Source of the DNA: Akkermansiaceae bacterium
GTDB taxonomy: Bacteria > Verrucomicrobiota > Verrucomicrobiia > Verrucomicrobiales > Akkermansiaceae
Direction of reading: 5' to 3'
DNA length: 51,499 nucleotides
Assembly (NCBI GenBank): GCA_022424905.1
Contig: JAKMGP010000330.1
Location: forward strand, 1-51,499
Shown here piece after piece: positions 1 through 7,783 of the stretch. Both the position numbers and the translations under genes were made by a program. A model generated the notes under the pieces. The model saw only the letters and a program-made list of their open reading frames with translations, did no database searches and had not been told where the DNA came from. Each line of letters opens with the position of its first letter. The stretch's first letter is position 1.

Positions 1-426
1 CATGGCTTTGTGCTGTTTAATTACGCGGGTTACCGCGGTTTTCTCTTCGGGCGTCATGACGCCAACTGAGATTAGGGAGAGGATTGCCTGTCCAAGGCTT
101 CCTCCAAAACTGTTTTGAACGAGGTCCTGCAAGCGGGGCTTGAGGATGCTTTCACGATCTACCTTAGCTTCGTAAACATGTGCCCGTCCCTGAGTATTCC
201 GAACAGCAAGCCTCTTTTTCTCAAGGTTGCGCATGACGGCGAGGGCGGTGGTGTAGGTGCGAGCACTGCCATCGATATTCATTATTTCATGTACGAACCC
301 TACTGTACTTGGACCCTCATTCCATAGGATGGCGAGGGCATGAAGCTCTTGGGGAGATGGTTCGTCGTAACTGGACACTGTGGTTAAATCGAATGGTTTT
401 AAGAAGAAAGCCGAATACTGCACCAT
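1..426 (-). CDS. BlaI/MecI/CopY-type transcriptional repressor (partial, 3' end outside window)
   Basis: On the minus strand an open frame runs off the left edge. It reads as a winged-helix repressor of the BlaI/MecI family: a segment like SPQELHALAILWNEGPSTV, then a recognition region (TYTTALAVMRNLEKK) and a wing-like strand (LAVRNTQGRAHVYEA). Family members bind as dimers to palindromic operators and are often inactivated by proteolysis through a BlaR1-type M56 sensor; any such partner would lie beyond the left edge. The ATG at 426 gives a 16-residue leader before the conserved part. A GTG at 378 would begin directly at the conserved region, and neither start has a good Shine-Dalgarno. The gene lies 45 bp downstream of the thioredoxin-like gene on the same strand. 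The family call is confident; the start is not. Confidence 0.75.
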   Translation of the reverse strand, partial: MVQYSAFFLKPFDLTTVSSYDEPSPQELHALAILWNEGPSTVGFVHEIMNIDGSARTYTTALAVMRNLEKKRLAVRNTQGRAHVYEAKVDRESILKPRLQDLVQNSFGGSLGQAILSLISVGVMTPEEKTAVTRVIKQHKAM

Positions 427-471
427 AGTTCAAGTTTAATCTTGCATGCCTCCGATCAAATATTTCTGACC

Positions 472-1452
472 TTAGTTGCCGTTTTTTGCCCGTGAGGTGC
501 CTTTTGGATCCCTTTTTGGAAGTACGGCATTTATCGTAGGTTCGGTGATTTCTGGATTAATAGCGGTCAGAATCTCCCAAAGACGACGATTGGCGGGGTC
601 TCCGTTGAAAAGGATTTTCCCTTTGTTTGATACTAAAACAACAGTGGGGAAAGAGGAAACGCGCATCAACGAACCCAACGAAAACTTCTCAGTATCGACG
701 AGCCAGTGTGCTGTATTTCCTTGTTTTTTTCTAGCAACTAAATCATCTCCAGCTCTCCTGGCTTCAGTTGTGCTGCTTAAAAGAATGGAAGCTACGGGAA
801 TATTATTTTTGATGAGAGAGCCGCTAATGATTTGAAATTCATCCATTATCGCCATCGCTTGACTCGCCCAAGGACTCCAGAAATGAATGAGAAAAGCTGG
901 TGAGCCTCCTGCGATGGCTTTTAAAGACTTTGATTCACCCTTCACCCTTTGGTCTTCAAATTCCAGGTTAAGATCTAAGGTGATCTTTTTCATTGCTTCA
1001 TTGATACGCATGTCATCGATCAAGGGTGCAAATTGGGTGGCGTGAGAAGGGGCTAGCCAAAAAGCTTCGGTAATATGTTTTTTGAAAAGTGTTGTGTCGT
1101 TGTTTTGAAGGGCAGCAAGAGCCTTGGTGTATTGCACGATGCTCGCGAAATCTTCTTTAACGGCAAAAAGCATCGTGTCATCCGGAGAAAATTTCGGGAG
1201 GTGCGCTTCAAGCTCCGATGAGAGAGTAGCAAGCGCCACCCGATCATCTTCGTTTACAAGAAAGACGAAGCGAGCTTCAAGAAATAGTTGGTCCGGAAGG
1301 CCTGCTGCTTTTCCTGCTTTGATTGCCTGATCTAGTGAAGTTCGATCAGGTGCATTCAGGAGGGCTTCGAGTATCTTTTCTCTATCGTTTGGTAATTCTT
1401 GGGTGAAGGCGGAAAGAATGAGAGAGAGAAAGGCCGTCAGTAAGAGTTTCAT
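472..1452 (-). CDS. Exported thioredoxin-like (TlpA-like) protein lacking the CxxC motif
   Basis: A 326-residue protein with an N-terminal signal peptide (MKLLLTAFLSLILSAF). A helical region of about 170 residues follows, then a C-terminal thioredoxin fold (about residues 185-290). The fold shows the strand-turn HFWSPWAS where TlpA-type proteins have W-C-x-x-C, and a cis-proline loop (SSFPTVVLV). Both redox cysteines are absent, so a classical disulfide-exchange role is unlikely; a binding or scaffold role in the periplasm is an inference. I chose the ATG at 1452 because the longer frame to 1491 would translate through a terminator hairpin. The gene is co-directional with the BlaI-type repressor downstream. 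Confidence 0.7.
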   Translation of the reverse strand: MKLLLTAFLSLILSAFTQELPNDREKILEALLNAPDRTSLDQAIKAGKAAGLPDQLFLEARFVFLVNEDDRVALATLSSELEAHLPKFSPDDTMLFAVKEDFASIVQYTKALAALQNNDTTLFKKHITEAFWLAPSHATQFAPLIDDMRINEAMKKITLDLNLEFEDQRVKGESKSLKAIAGGSPAFLIHFWSPWASQAMAIMDEFQIISGSLIKNNIPVASILLSSTTEARRAGDDLVARKKQGNTAHWLVDTEKFSLGSLMRVSSFPTVVLVSNKGKILFNGDPANRRLWEILTAINPEITEPTINAVLPKRDPKGTSRAKNGN

Positions 1453-1458
1453 TGATAC

Positions 1459-1492
1459 AAAAAAGGTGGGCCAGAGGATAGTCTGGCCCACC
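1459..1492 (-). terminator. Rho-independent terminator of the LysM lipoprotein gene
   Basis: There is a perfect 11-bp stem (arms 1465-1475 and 1482-1492, GGTGGGCCAGA on the plus strand) with a 6-nt loop. On the minus strand it is followed by six T (plus-strand A run 1459-1464). It lies just past the stop of the LysM gene and just before the thioredoxin-like start, so the two genes are probably separate transcription units. Confidence 0.85.
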
Positions 1493-1521
1493 GATTAATG
1501 AAAGGTTCGTAATCCGATTGG

Positions 1522-1944
1522 TTATCGCCCGGGGATGATGAGACTACGACCTTCAATAATCGTGTCGTTCGTCATACCGTTCGTCTCCTTAACAGCATTT
1601 ACGGATGTTCCAAACTTACGTGCGATCCCCCAAAGAGAATCTCCAGCTTTGATCGTGTAAACGTTTCCGTTCAGATCAGGTGAGGGGGTTGGCGCTGGAC
1701 TAGCAGGTGGAGGGGTATAGGGAGCGACTGCAACAGGTGGAGTTCCGTAAGGGGTGGGCAATGGAGCTGCAGGAGGATTGATGGGGGCAATCGGCTGGTA
1801 GGGAGGATTGTAACTTCCGGGAGCGCCGGCATTTGGAACCCCATATTGATTGCCGGTGTTGGCTGCTGGTGCGACGGGTTTGCCTTTCTGGCTGCAGGAG
1901 ACAAGAAATGAAACGAGGGCGAGCAATGTAAGTGTTGCTTTCAT
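1522..1944 (-). CDS. LysM-domain lipoprotein
   Basis: A 140-residue predicted lipoprotein. The signal peptide ends in a lipobox with the acceptor Cys at 17 (FLVSC-S). Residues 20-92 are a Pro/Ala/Gly/Tyr-rich linker with repeated PP and PAP turns. Residues 95-138 form one LysM domain (VYTIKAGDSLWGIARKFG, later IIEGRSLIIPG), which binds the glycan backbone of peptidoglycan. The likely role is a lipid-anchored protein that contacts the wall through a flexible tether. No catalytic domain is present. The gene ends in a strong hairpin terminator and is divergent from uppP, with about 100 bp between the two starts. Confidence 0.88.
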   Translation of the reverse strand: MKATLTLLALVSFLVSCSQKGKPVAPAANTGNQYGVPNAGAPGSYNPPYQPIAPINPPAAPLPTPYGTPPVAVAPYTPPPASPAPTPSPDLNGNVYTIKAGDSLWGIARKFGTSVNAVKETNGMTNDTIIEGRSLIIPGR

Positions 1945-2048
1945 AGCATCAGCATACCTGAGAGATCGGGAAATGCGAAATAAAATTTTGAGAGAGGTGA
2001 TGTGGGGCTTGCCGGCTAACGAGAGGGGGGTTAATCCTTTTGGGAGTA

Positions 2049-2861
2049 ATGGAAATTTGGAAGGCCATCATCGTGGGGATTGTGCAAGGATTGGCGGAGT
2101 TTCTTCCCGTGTCATCTTCAGGACATATCGTGCTAACCCAGTATCTTCTCGGAATTCGAGAGGTGGGAGCAGAGCATCAGCCGGATCTTTCTTTTGAAAT
2201 TATTCTCCATCTAGGAACCCTAGTTAGCGTGCTAATCTTTTTTAAGAAGAGTCTGTGGAGGTTAATCCTGTCACTTTTCGATAATGAGATGAGGGAGGAA
2301 CGAATGATGATTGTTTGGCTCGGGGTGGCTACAGTTCCGGCTGTGGTCGCGGCATTGCTTTTTAAGGATTTTTTTGATGCTGCGCCTGGAAAGCCGGTTT
2401 TTGTTTCAGGTCTTTTGATTGTGACTGGATTTATCTTATTTGTTCCAAGAATATTGAAAGGAAACGCTGCCAAGCTGGGGCTTAAGAGCTCCGTCATTAT
2501 GGGGATCGGACAGGCTTGTGCTATTTTGCCAGGGATTTCTCGCTCTGGCTCGACGATTGCGGCTGGCTTAGTAAGCGGGGTAAAGGCTGAGAAAGCTGCC
2601 GAATTTTCCTTTTTAATGTCAATCCCGGCTATCGTTGGCGGATTCGTGCTGACTCTCAAGGACCAGACGGAACAGACGGGCTCTCTTACAAGAGCCCTCA
2701 ATTCTTGTTTTAATGCGCCCTATGTTGCTGGCGCGATTGCGGCAGCTTTCGTAGGTCTATTTGCAATTTACGTCGTGATGGGGGCGGTGAAGCGCGGGAA
2801 GTTGGAGTATTTTGCTTATTACTGCTTTACAGCTGGAATCACGGGAATGATTTTTTTCTAG
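2049..2861 (+). CDS. uppP: Undecaprenyl-diphosphatase (UppP/BacA)
   Basis: A 270-residue polytopic inner-membrane phosphatase that recycles undecaprenyl pyrophosphate to the monophosphate carrier for peptidoglycan and O-antigen synthesis. The first signature, QGLAEFLPVSSSGH, is at residues 13-26 (the family usually has EG(L/I)TEFLPVSSTGH). The second, PGISRSGSTIAAGL, is near 160. The length is normal. The ATG at 2049 gives the usual N-terminus; an in-frame TTG at 2040 would add three residues. The GGGAG next to 2049 is closer than ideal, and GAGAGGGGGG lies further upstream. The gene converges on the glycosylase gene with about 10 bp between stops. Overproduction of this family gives bacitracin tolerance. 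Confidence 0.95.
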   Translation: MEIWKAIIVGIVQGLAEFLPVSSSGHIVLTQYLLGIREVGAEHQPDLSFEIILHLGTLVSVLIFFKKSLWRLILSLFDNEMREERMMIVWLGVATVPAVVAALLFKDFFDAAPGKPVFVSGLLIVTGFILFVPRILKGNAAKLGLKSSVIMGIGQACAILPGISRSGSTIAAGLVSGVKAEKAAEFSFLMSIPAIVGGFVLTLKDQTEQTGSLTRALNSCFNAPYVAGAIAAAFVGLFAIYVVMGAVKRGKLEYFAYYCFTAGITGMIFF

Positions 2862-2871
2862 TCAAAACTAA

Positions 2872-3687
2872 CTACTTTTTAAAGTAGCTGCGTTGTTTTT
2901 CGGAAACTGGAAGTCCAAGTTTTTCCATGATGGCTAGCATATCCTCCCAGACCTTACGTTTTTCTCCGAGTCCGTCCTCTTGCCTCAGAAGATAGGAAGG
3001 GTGGTAGGTAACACGGAGAGGGATTCCTTGGAATTGGTGCCAAGATTCGCGCAGTTGGCCGACTGGTTTATCAGAGCCGAGAAGGCCTTGAGCCGCGCTG
3101 CCTCCGAGCGCCACGATGACGCTTGGTTTTACGATATCAATCTCGGCCTTCACAAACGGAAGGGATGTTGCCATTTCTTCGGGAGAGGGTTTGCGGTTGT
3201 TAGTGGTTTGGTTCCGGGTGGCAGGCCGGAATTTACAAACATTGGAAATGTAGACTTTTTCGCGTGCGAGCCCCATAGCCTTGAGGATTTGATTCAGTTT
3301 TTCTCCCGCTGGGCCTACGAAAGGTTCGCGTTTTTGTTCTTCTTGAAATCCAGGGGCTTCGCCTACGAGCATGAAATCAGCTTCGGGATTGCCGGCGGAG
3401 AAAACCATAGTATCCCGGAGACTGCCAAGGGATTGTGCCGGTTGCCAGGTTTTGGCGATGTTGGCAAGCGAGGCTATTTTTTCGGCTGCGGTGTTACCTT
3501 GCGCGACGATTGAGTCCGGCTGTAACTTCGTATTGGTTTCAACTATACTGGGCTTTGCAGGGCGGCGGGCGCTCCCACGGGTGTAGAGTTCGCGAAGAAC
3601 TGACCGTGCGTGGTCATCGATTTCTACATGGTCGACTCCCTGTTTTTCGAGCTGCTTTAAGTAATCAAGGAGAATCGGGGCTTGCAC
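2872..3687 (-). CDS. Uracil-DNA glycosylase, family-4-like, lacking Fe-S cysteines
   Basis: A 271-residue protein of the UDG superfamily, which removes uracil from DNA for base-excision repair. Visible motifs are GEAPGFQEE near 110 (motif A), EPFVGPAGEKL (121-131), SNVCKFRPATRN (149-159) and YHPSYLLR (228-235, motif B-like). Family 4 enzymes normally carry a 4Fe-4S cluster on four Cys: CxxC before the first strand, the Cys of KCRP, and a Cys about 15 residues later. Here the only Cys is C151, shifted by one position, and the other sites are non-Cys (SLPFV in place of CxPFL). The first about 70 residues look like a separate extension. The start is GTG at 3687; an in-frame stop lies about 12 nt upstream. 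Confidence 0.82.
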   Translation of the reverse strand: MQAPILLDYLKQLEKQGVDHVEIDDHARSVLRELYTRGSARRPAKPSIVETNTKLQPDSIVAQGNTAAEKIASLANIAKTWQPAQSLGSLRDTMVFSAGNPEADFMLVGEAPGFQEEQKREPFVGPAGEKLNQILKAMGLAREKVYISNVCKFRPATRNQTTNNRKPSPEEMATSLPFVKAEIDIVKPSVIVALGGSAAQGLLGSDKPVGQLRESWHQFQGIPLRVTYHPSYLLRQEDGLGEKRKVWEDMLAIMEKLGLPVSEKQRSYFKK

Positions 3688-3728
3688 ACAGCGAGAAAAT
3701 CATACCTGAAAGGGGATTTCCAGTTCAT

Positions 3729-3744
3729 CCTATTAAATAATAGG
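3729..3744. repeat. Perfect AT-rich palindrome between the glycosylase and rpmB
   Basis: CCTATTA-AA-TAATAGG is a perfect inverted repeat with 7-bp arms. It lies 34 bp upstream of the -35 proposed for rpmB and 42 bp upstream of the divergent glycosylase start. It could be an operator, or simply overlap a -10 element for the minus-strand gene. Confidence 0.4.
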
Positions 3745-3777
3745 AGTGAAAAACCTTAAGGAATTTTCGGAAACGGC

Positions 3778-3805
3778 TTGACCCATTCTGAATTTCGCAT
3801 ATCTC
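3778..3805 (+). promoter_or_regulatory. Candidate sigma-70 promoter of rpmB
   Basis: TTGACC at 3778-3783 and TATCTC at 3800-3805 are separated by 16 bp, which would put transcription start about 20 nt before the rpmB ATG. The -35 is near-consensus and the -10 is weak. Inferred from sequence only. Confidence 0.45.
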
Positions 3806-3830
3806 ACCCCTCCACCAGTTTTCAAGATCT

Positions 3831-4094
3831 ATGGCAAGAGTATGCAGCATCCGCGGTTCTAAAGTTCGTGTTGGACGTAAAATCCACCGTTCTGGTTTGG
3901 CCAAAAAGAAAGGCGGCATTGGCCGTCACGTGACCAAGACGGTGAAGCGCAAAGTTTCTCCTAACCTTCACACCAAGCGAGTTTGGGTTCCGGAGCTCGG
4001 TAAATATGTTCGTGTGAAAGCGAGCGCTAAGGCGCTCAAGACCATCAATAAAAATGGTGCCTATGCGACTCTGAAAAAAGCAGGCCTAATTTAA
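3831..4094 (+). CDS. rpmB: Large ribosomal subunit protein bL28
   Basis: An 87-residue basic protein that starts MARVCSIRG and continues through VGRKIHRSG, SPNLHTKRVWVPELGKYVRVKASAKALKTI and a Lys-rich C-terminus, as in bL28 of the 50S subunit. Only one Cys is present, so this is the zinc-free form. The gene is monocistronic by appearance: it has its own candidate promoter 25-55 bp upstream and a hairpin terminator about 30 bp after the stop. Confidence 0.96.
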   Translation: MARVCSIRGSKVRVGRKIHRSGLAKKKGGIGRHVTKTVKRKVSPNLHTKRVWVPELGKYVRVKASAKALKTINKNGAYATLKKAGLI

Positions 4095-4121
4095 GGCGCT
4101 TTTTAGATAATACTCCTTCAA

Positions 4122-4149
4122 AAGCTGGGCGGAAACGGCCGGCTTTTTT
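4122..4149 (+). terminator. Rho-independent terminator of rpmB
   Basis: The stem is AAGCTGG (4122-4128) with CCGGCTT (4139-4145), one G-T pair included, followed by six T. The opposite strand has a shorter T run, so it may also serve the convergent hisH gene. Confidence 0.8.
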
Positions 4150-4167
4150 CGTGTCAGCCTATGTCAT

Positions 4168-4779
4168 TTAGGCTTCAAAGAAGTTTTCGAGTAGTTTGAG
4201 GCCGGCATGTTGGCTCTTTTCTGGGTGGAACTGTGTGGCAAACAATTTTCCCTGCTCAATGGCTGCACAAAAGGTTTCGTCGCCATATTTACAAGTTGCT
4301 GAAACAATTTTAGGGTCCACGTCGTCCGGATAATACGAGTGGACGAAATAGAAGTAAGGTGCAGGGTTAAATCTAGCCCAGTAAGGAGAGTTCTTTTTTG
4401 TATGAAGGGTGGCATTCCATCCCATGTGAGGAATTTTAATGTCTCTACTGGTGAATCGTTTGACGGTTCCGGAAACGACTCCTAGTCCGGCAGTGCCGGG
4501 AGATTCTTCGCTAGCCTCAAAAAGGAGCTGAAAGCCGACACAAATCCCGAAGTAGGGCTTTCCTGCCGCAATCCATTCTTGAAGAGGCGTGTCTAGTCCC
4601 AGCCGGTGCAGGCTTTCCATGCAGTCTCCGAAAGATCCTTGTCCAGGGAAGATGAGATGCGTAAATTGTTCTAGCTCTTCGGGCTTGGTGATTAGGGTGG
4701 GGTCATGCCCCAATGCTTTGCAGGCGTTGATGACACTTCGAAGATTACCCCGACCGTAGTCGATCATTCCGAGTTTCAT
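4168..4779 (-). CDS. hisH: Imidazole glycerol phosphate synthase, glutamine amidotransferase subunit
   Basis: A 203-residue class-I glutamine amidotransferase. It releases ammonia from glutamine for the HisF subunit, which makes imidazole glycerol phosphate and AICAR in histidine biosynthesis. The triad is visible: C80 in FGICVGFQLLF, H185 and E187 in TQFHPEKSQ. The N-terminus MIDYGRGNLRSV is typical. The gene lies 6 bp downstream of hisB on the same strand, so the two are co-transcribed. hisF and hisA are not in the window, so the two HisFH subunits are encoded at separate loci or just outside. Confidence 0.96.
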   Translation of the reverse strand: MKLGMIDYGRGNLRSVINACKALGHDPTLITKPEELEQFTHLIFPGQGSFGDCMESLHRLGLDTPLQEWIAAGKPYFGICVGFQLLFEASEESPGTAGLGVVSGTVKRFTSRDIKIPHMGWNATLHTKKNSPYWARFNPAPYFYFVHSYYPDDVDPKIVSATCKYGDETFCAAIEQGKLFATQFHPEKSQHAGLKLLENFFEA

Positions 4780-4785
4780 ATCGAT

Positions 4786-5376
4786 TTAGAGCACTTCCTT
4801 AGTGGATGGGATACCTTCGCGGCGCGGGTCATTTTCCGAAGCGATCCGAAGTGCGACGGCCATGGATTTGAAAACCGACTCGGCAACGTGGTGCCCGTCT
4901 CGGCCATAAAGAACTTCGATATGGAGGTTGCAGCGAAGGTTTGAAGAAAGTGCGCGACAGAATTCTTCCACGAGGGTAAAAGGAAAGTTCTGAGCATCTG
5001 CCGTTTGTTTAGGTGTCCGGAGCTCGAGTTGCGGGCGGTTGCTCAGATCGATCACGCTGCGGCAAAGGGTCTCGTCCATCGGCACGTAGGCGTGTCCGTA
5101 GCGTCGAATGCCATCTTTGTCTCCCATAGCGGTTTTGATGCATTCACCGAGGACAATGCCAGTGTCCTCTACGGTGTGGTGAAAATCGACTTCAACATCC
5201 CCATCGACTTCGATATTCAAGTCGATGAGCGAGTGACGAGAGAAGAGGGTTAACATGTGATCAAAGAATGGAATCCTAGTGGCAATTGAGGATTTTCCGG
5301 AACCATCAAGATCGAGGCTGAGCTTGATCTTAGTTTCGGCGGTGTTGCGTGCCTGTGATGCGGTGCGGTTGCTCAT
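4786..5376 (-). CDS. hisB: Imidazoleglycerol-phosphate dehydratase
   Basis: A 196-residue Mn-dependent dehydratase that converts imidazole glycerol phosphate to imidazole acetol phosphate. The metal-binding repeats are present: FFDHML (37-42), FHHTVEDTG (65-73) and GRDGHHVAES (158-167). The length fits the monofunctional enzyme, with no HAD phosphatase domain as in enterobacterial HisB. The ATG at 5376 was chosen because it gives the family N-terminus; the frame is open much further upstream but overlaps the preceding gene. It is placed directly before hisH, its pathway neighbour. Confidence 0.95.
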   Translation of the reverse strand: MSNRTASQARNTAETKIKLSLDLDGSGKSSIATRIPFFDHMLTLFSRHSLIDLNIEVDGDVEVDFHHTVEDTGIVLGECIKTAMGDKDGIRRYGHAYVPMDETLCRSVIDLSNRPQLELRTPKQTADAQNFPFTLVEEFCRALSSNLRCNLHIEVLYGRDGHHVAESVFKSMAVALRIASENDPRREGIPSTKEVL

Positions 5377-5416
5377 AGAATTAAGTGAAGATAAATGTTT
5401 TGGGACGAGAAGACAC

Positions 5417-7645
5417 TCACTCGCCGGAGATGACTGAGTCAAGAAGTTCGGTAAGTTCCTCAATCGTAGATACCTGCCCGAGGGCTTCGCCAGCACGAAT
5501 GAGGACAACCGAAGCTGTTCCTTTTGCTGGTGGAAGCCCGGTGAGGGGAGTGAGAGAAGGGCTGGCGGATTCTGGGCGAATGGTGAGGAACGATAGATAT
5601 TTTGGAGCGTTCAGAATAGAAATGAATTGTTTGCCAAGTTCACTCGCTATATTCCCCTGAACAATTGCTATTAGAGGGGAGTCACCGAGTGAACATGATG
5701 AAATGTAGTCGGTATGATACACCACTCTGCCTTTCGCCTGACGGGCGATATATTTTCGGTGAGCGTCTAGGATGTCCCCGTAAGCCTCATTTCCGGTCAG
5801 AGCGTAAAGTCGACTCAGAGTTTGATCAGAAATGCCTAGGGTAGATTCACCGAAGATCATACTCACACTGAATTGCTCTAAAGGAACAATCTGTTCTTCT
5901 TTCGTGACTTCGGTCAGAATCTTTCCTGAATAGCCGAATTGCTGAATGTTATGGTCTACAATTTCAGTTGCGCTTTTTAGCCAACCTTGGTTGAGAGTGG
6001 CCTGGTAAAGTTCGTTCAAAGATCGACCAACTGCCATGGCGTCTTGGCATCGTGCGGGGACCTTTGTTGAATCCGATATAATGCGGAACAATCCTTTTTC
6101 GGGTTCCCAGTAATCTGATAAGATTCTATTTGCAGTTGTGTTCGCTGCGTCGAAATGAGCTGGTGATCTAGTATGGTTGGCTCTTAGGATTTGCGCTCTT
6201 AAAACCAAGGCTAGGTCTTTAACAGTCAAGGTGCTTTCCCTTATGATTTTAATTTGCTCCCTGCGAAATGTCAGCAGTTTGGATTTTATGGTCTTCACGG
6301 CCTTTGATGCGTCTTCCGCCGAAAGTTGAAGTTCGTTGGCGATTTCTTGGGTGGAAGTTTTACCTCGAAGTGAATTGAGGTTGAAATAGTTTCCAAGAGG
6401 ATCGGTTTCGAGTGGGATATTACCGGTTGGTTCGAGGGAAAATGCGATGGTGGCTACCTTAAGTTGTTCCGGGTTGAGGATTTTTTTAAGAGTTCTATAA
6501 TCCCAAAAAAATGCCCCACCTATGTCGGCGTTACCATTTGGGCATTTACTAGAAATTTCTTTCGTCAGCCATTCAGTTTCTAGGAGCTCAAGTAATTCTA
6601 AGCCCTGCTTGGTAAATTGTTCATCACCGATTAGATTGCCAACCTTCAGTAAGGTTGCGGCGACTTTGGCTTGGGAAAGGAGGTCTTTGGAAAAAAAGGG
6701 AAGCGTCCAATCGTCTGTTCTCCGCGCGTAAAAATAAGAACCGGTCAGGTGATCCTTGAGAGCTCCCGAGGTTAGCTCTAGGGTCATTATTTTAGCAGCT
6801 TCTCTGCTTTGTTCGCGAACTTCTCTCGTTAAACTTGCCGAATGTGATCCGATGGCAAGAAGTTCGATGCTACTGGAGGGAATCAATCCTCCAATAAAAT
6901 CTAGATTTTTGTCTCCGAAGCTGTAAAGAGAACTGAGTTGGCGAGCTTCTCTTTGAAAGAGTTCATTGCGTGTTATTGGCCGTTTAAGTTCCTCGATGTT
7001 TGGTTTTAAGCGAAGCTGTCTTTTTTCATTTTCGCTGCGGCTGTTTTCAACCGTGTATCGCGATGATTTGGTCCAAAGGTCCTCTACCACGTTCGCGAGG
7101 TTTGAGACGATGACTTTCAACTCGCGCCCGGAAATATTCCCTACGGGGTCTGAAGCAATGGGTGAGCCTTCATGGCTCAACCAAATAATCATGGGGAAAG
7201 CGGCACTTTTTTTGTCTTCGGCAGAAAGACGGTATCCCAAATTAGCCATTTCAGGGTTTACTGTTGAGTCTATTACGGTGCAGACCGCTTGGGTGGAGAT
7301 TATTCCTCGAAGATCCTGGCTCTCGTTCAGTTCGTCAACGACGGACCGCGAGGCGCTTCCGAGAGGCGAACATAAAAGGGCAAAGATCGGGCGCTGAGCA
7401 TCTTTCGCTTTCTTAAGGATCTCGTGATTCCATTTTTGCCAGGCGATCTGGTGGGTGGACAAAGATCTGAGGAAATCAGTCTCGCCCGTGGCCATTTCAT
7501 TTTTAAAATCAATGGCGCTATCCGGGACCTCGGAATCAAAAAAATAGTTCTTCTCAACATCTTTTTTTTCCGTGGTTTTTTCATCTGAACATGAAGATAA
7601 CTGAAAGAAGTATAGAAGAGGCAGGATTGAAAAGTATGTTCGCAT
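5417..7645 (-). CDS. YyaL/SSP411-like lipoprotein (degenerate thioredoxin domain plus alpha/alpha barrel)
   Basis: A 742-residue protein with a lipoprotein signal (lipobox LSSC-S near 19). It then has a region resembling the thioredoxin-like head of YyaL/DUF255 proteins: HQIAWQKWNHEILKKAKDAQ, then RPIFALLC, where the family has NPVDWYPW...KPIFLSIGYSTCHWC. The CxxC is reduced to one Cys. The remaining about 550 residues match the layout of the family's six-hairpin glycosidase-like barrel, weakly (DPLGNYFNLNSLRGKTS; ARCQDAMAVGRSLNELYQAT). Function is unknown even for canonical members. Export as a lipoprotein is unusual for what is generally a cytosolic protein. It sits 40 bp upstream of hisB on the same strand. 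Confidence 0.62.
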   Translation of the reverse strand: MRTYFSILPLLYFFQLSSCSDEKTTEKKDVEKNYFFDSEVPDSAIDFKNEMATGETDFLRSLSTHQIAWQKWNHEILKKAKDAQRPIFALLCSPLGSASRSVVDELNESQDLRGIISTQAVCTVIDSTVNPEMANLGYRLSAEDKKSAAFPMIIWLSHEGSPIASDPVGNISGRELKVIVSNLANVVEDLWTKSSRYTVENSRSENEKRQLRLKPNIEELKRPITRNELFQREARQLSSLYSFGDKNLDFIGGLIPSSSIELLAIGSHSASLTREVREQSREAAKIMTLELTSGALKDHLTGSYFYARRTDDWTLPFFSKDLLSQAKVAATLLKVGNLIGDEQFTKQGLELLELLETEWLTKEISSKCPNGNADIGGAFFWDYRTLKKILNPEQLKVATIAFSLEPTGNIPLETDPLGNYFNLNSLRGKTSTQEIANELQLSAEDASKAVKTIKSKLLTFRREQIKIIRESTLTVKDLALVLRAQILRANHTRSPAHFDAANTTANRILSDYWEPEKGLFRIISDSTKVPARCQDAMAVGRSLNELYQATLNQGWLKSATEIVDHNIQQFGYSGKILTEVTKEEQIVPLEQFSVSMIFGESTLGISDQTLSRLYALTGNEAYGDILDAHRKYIARQAKGRVVYHTDYISSCSLGDSPLIAIVQGNIASELGKQFISILNAPKYLSFLTIRPESASPSLTPLTGLPPAKGTASVVLIRAGEALGQVSTIEELTELLDSVISGE

Positions 7646-7783
7646 GATGGATTCACCCTAATGCGGGCTTCCTGAAATTAAGAAATAGAGAGAAAATGAC
7701 CAGACAAAGGAGCTTCTAAATGATTCCATTGCGCAAGGCCTATCGGGAATAGGTTTTCCAAGTTTTATTTTAGATTTTTTTCA

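Noticed and set aside
115-327. A 70-codon plus-strand ORF near the left end
   Set aside because: It lies opposite to the BlaI-type gene, which has clear winged-helix sequence.
2177-2701. A 174-codon minus-strand ORF
   Set aside because: It is opposite to the well-supported uppP gene and has no family-like features.
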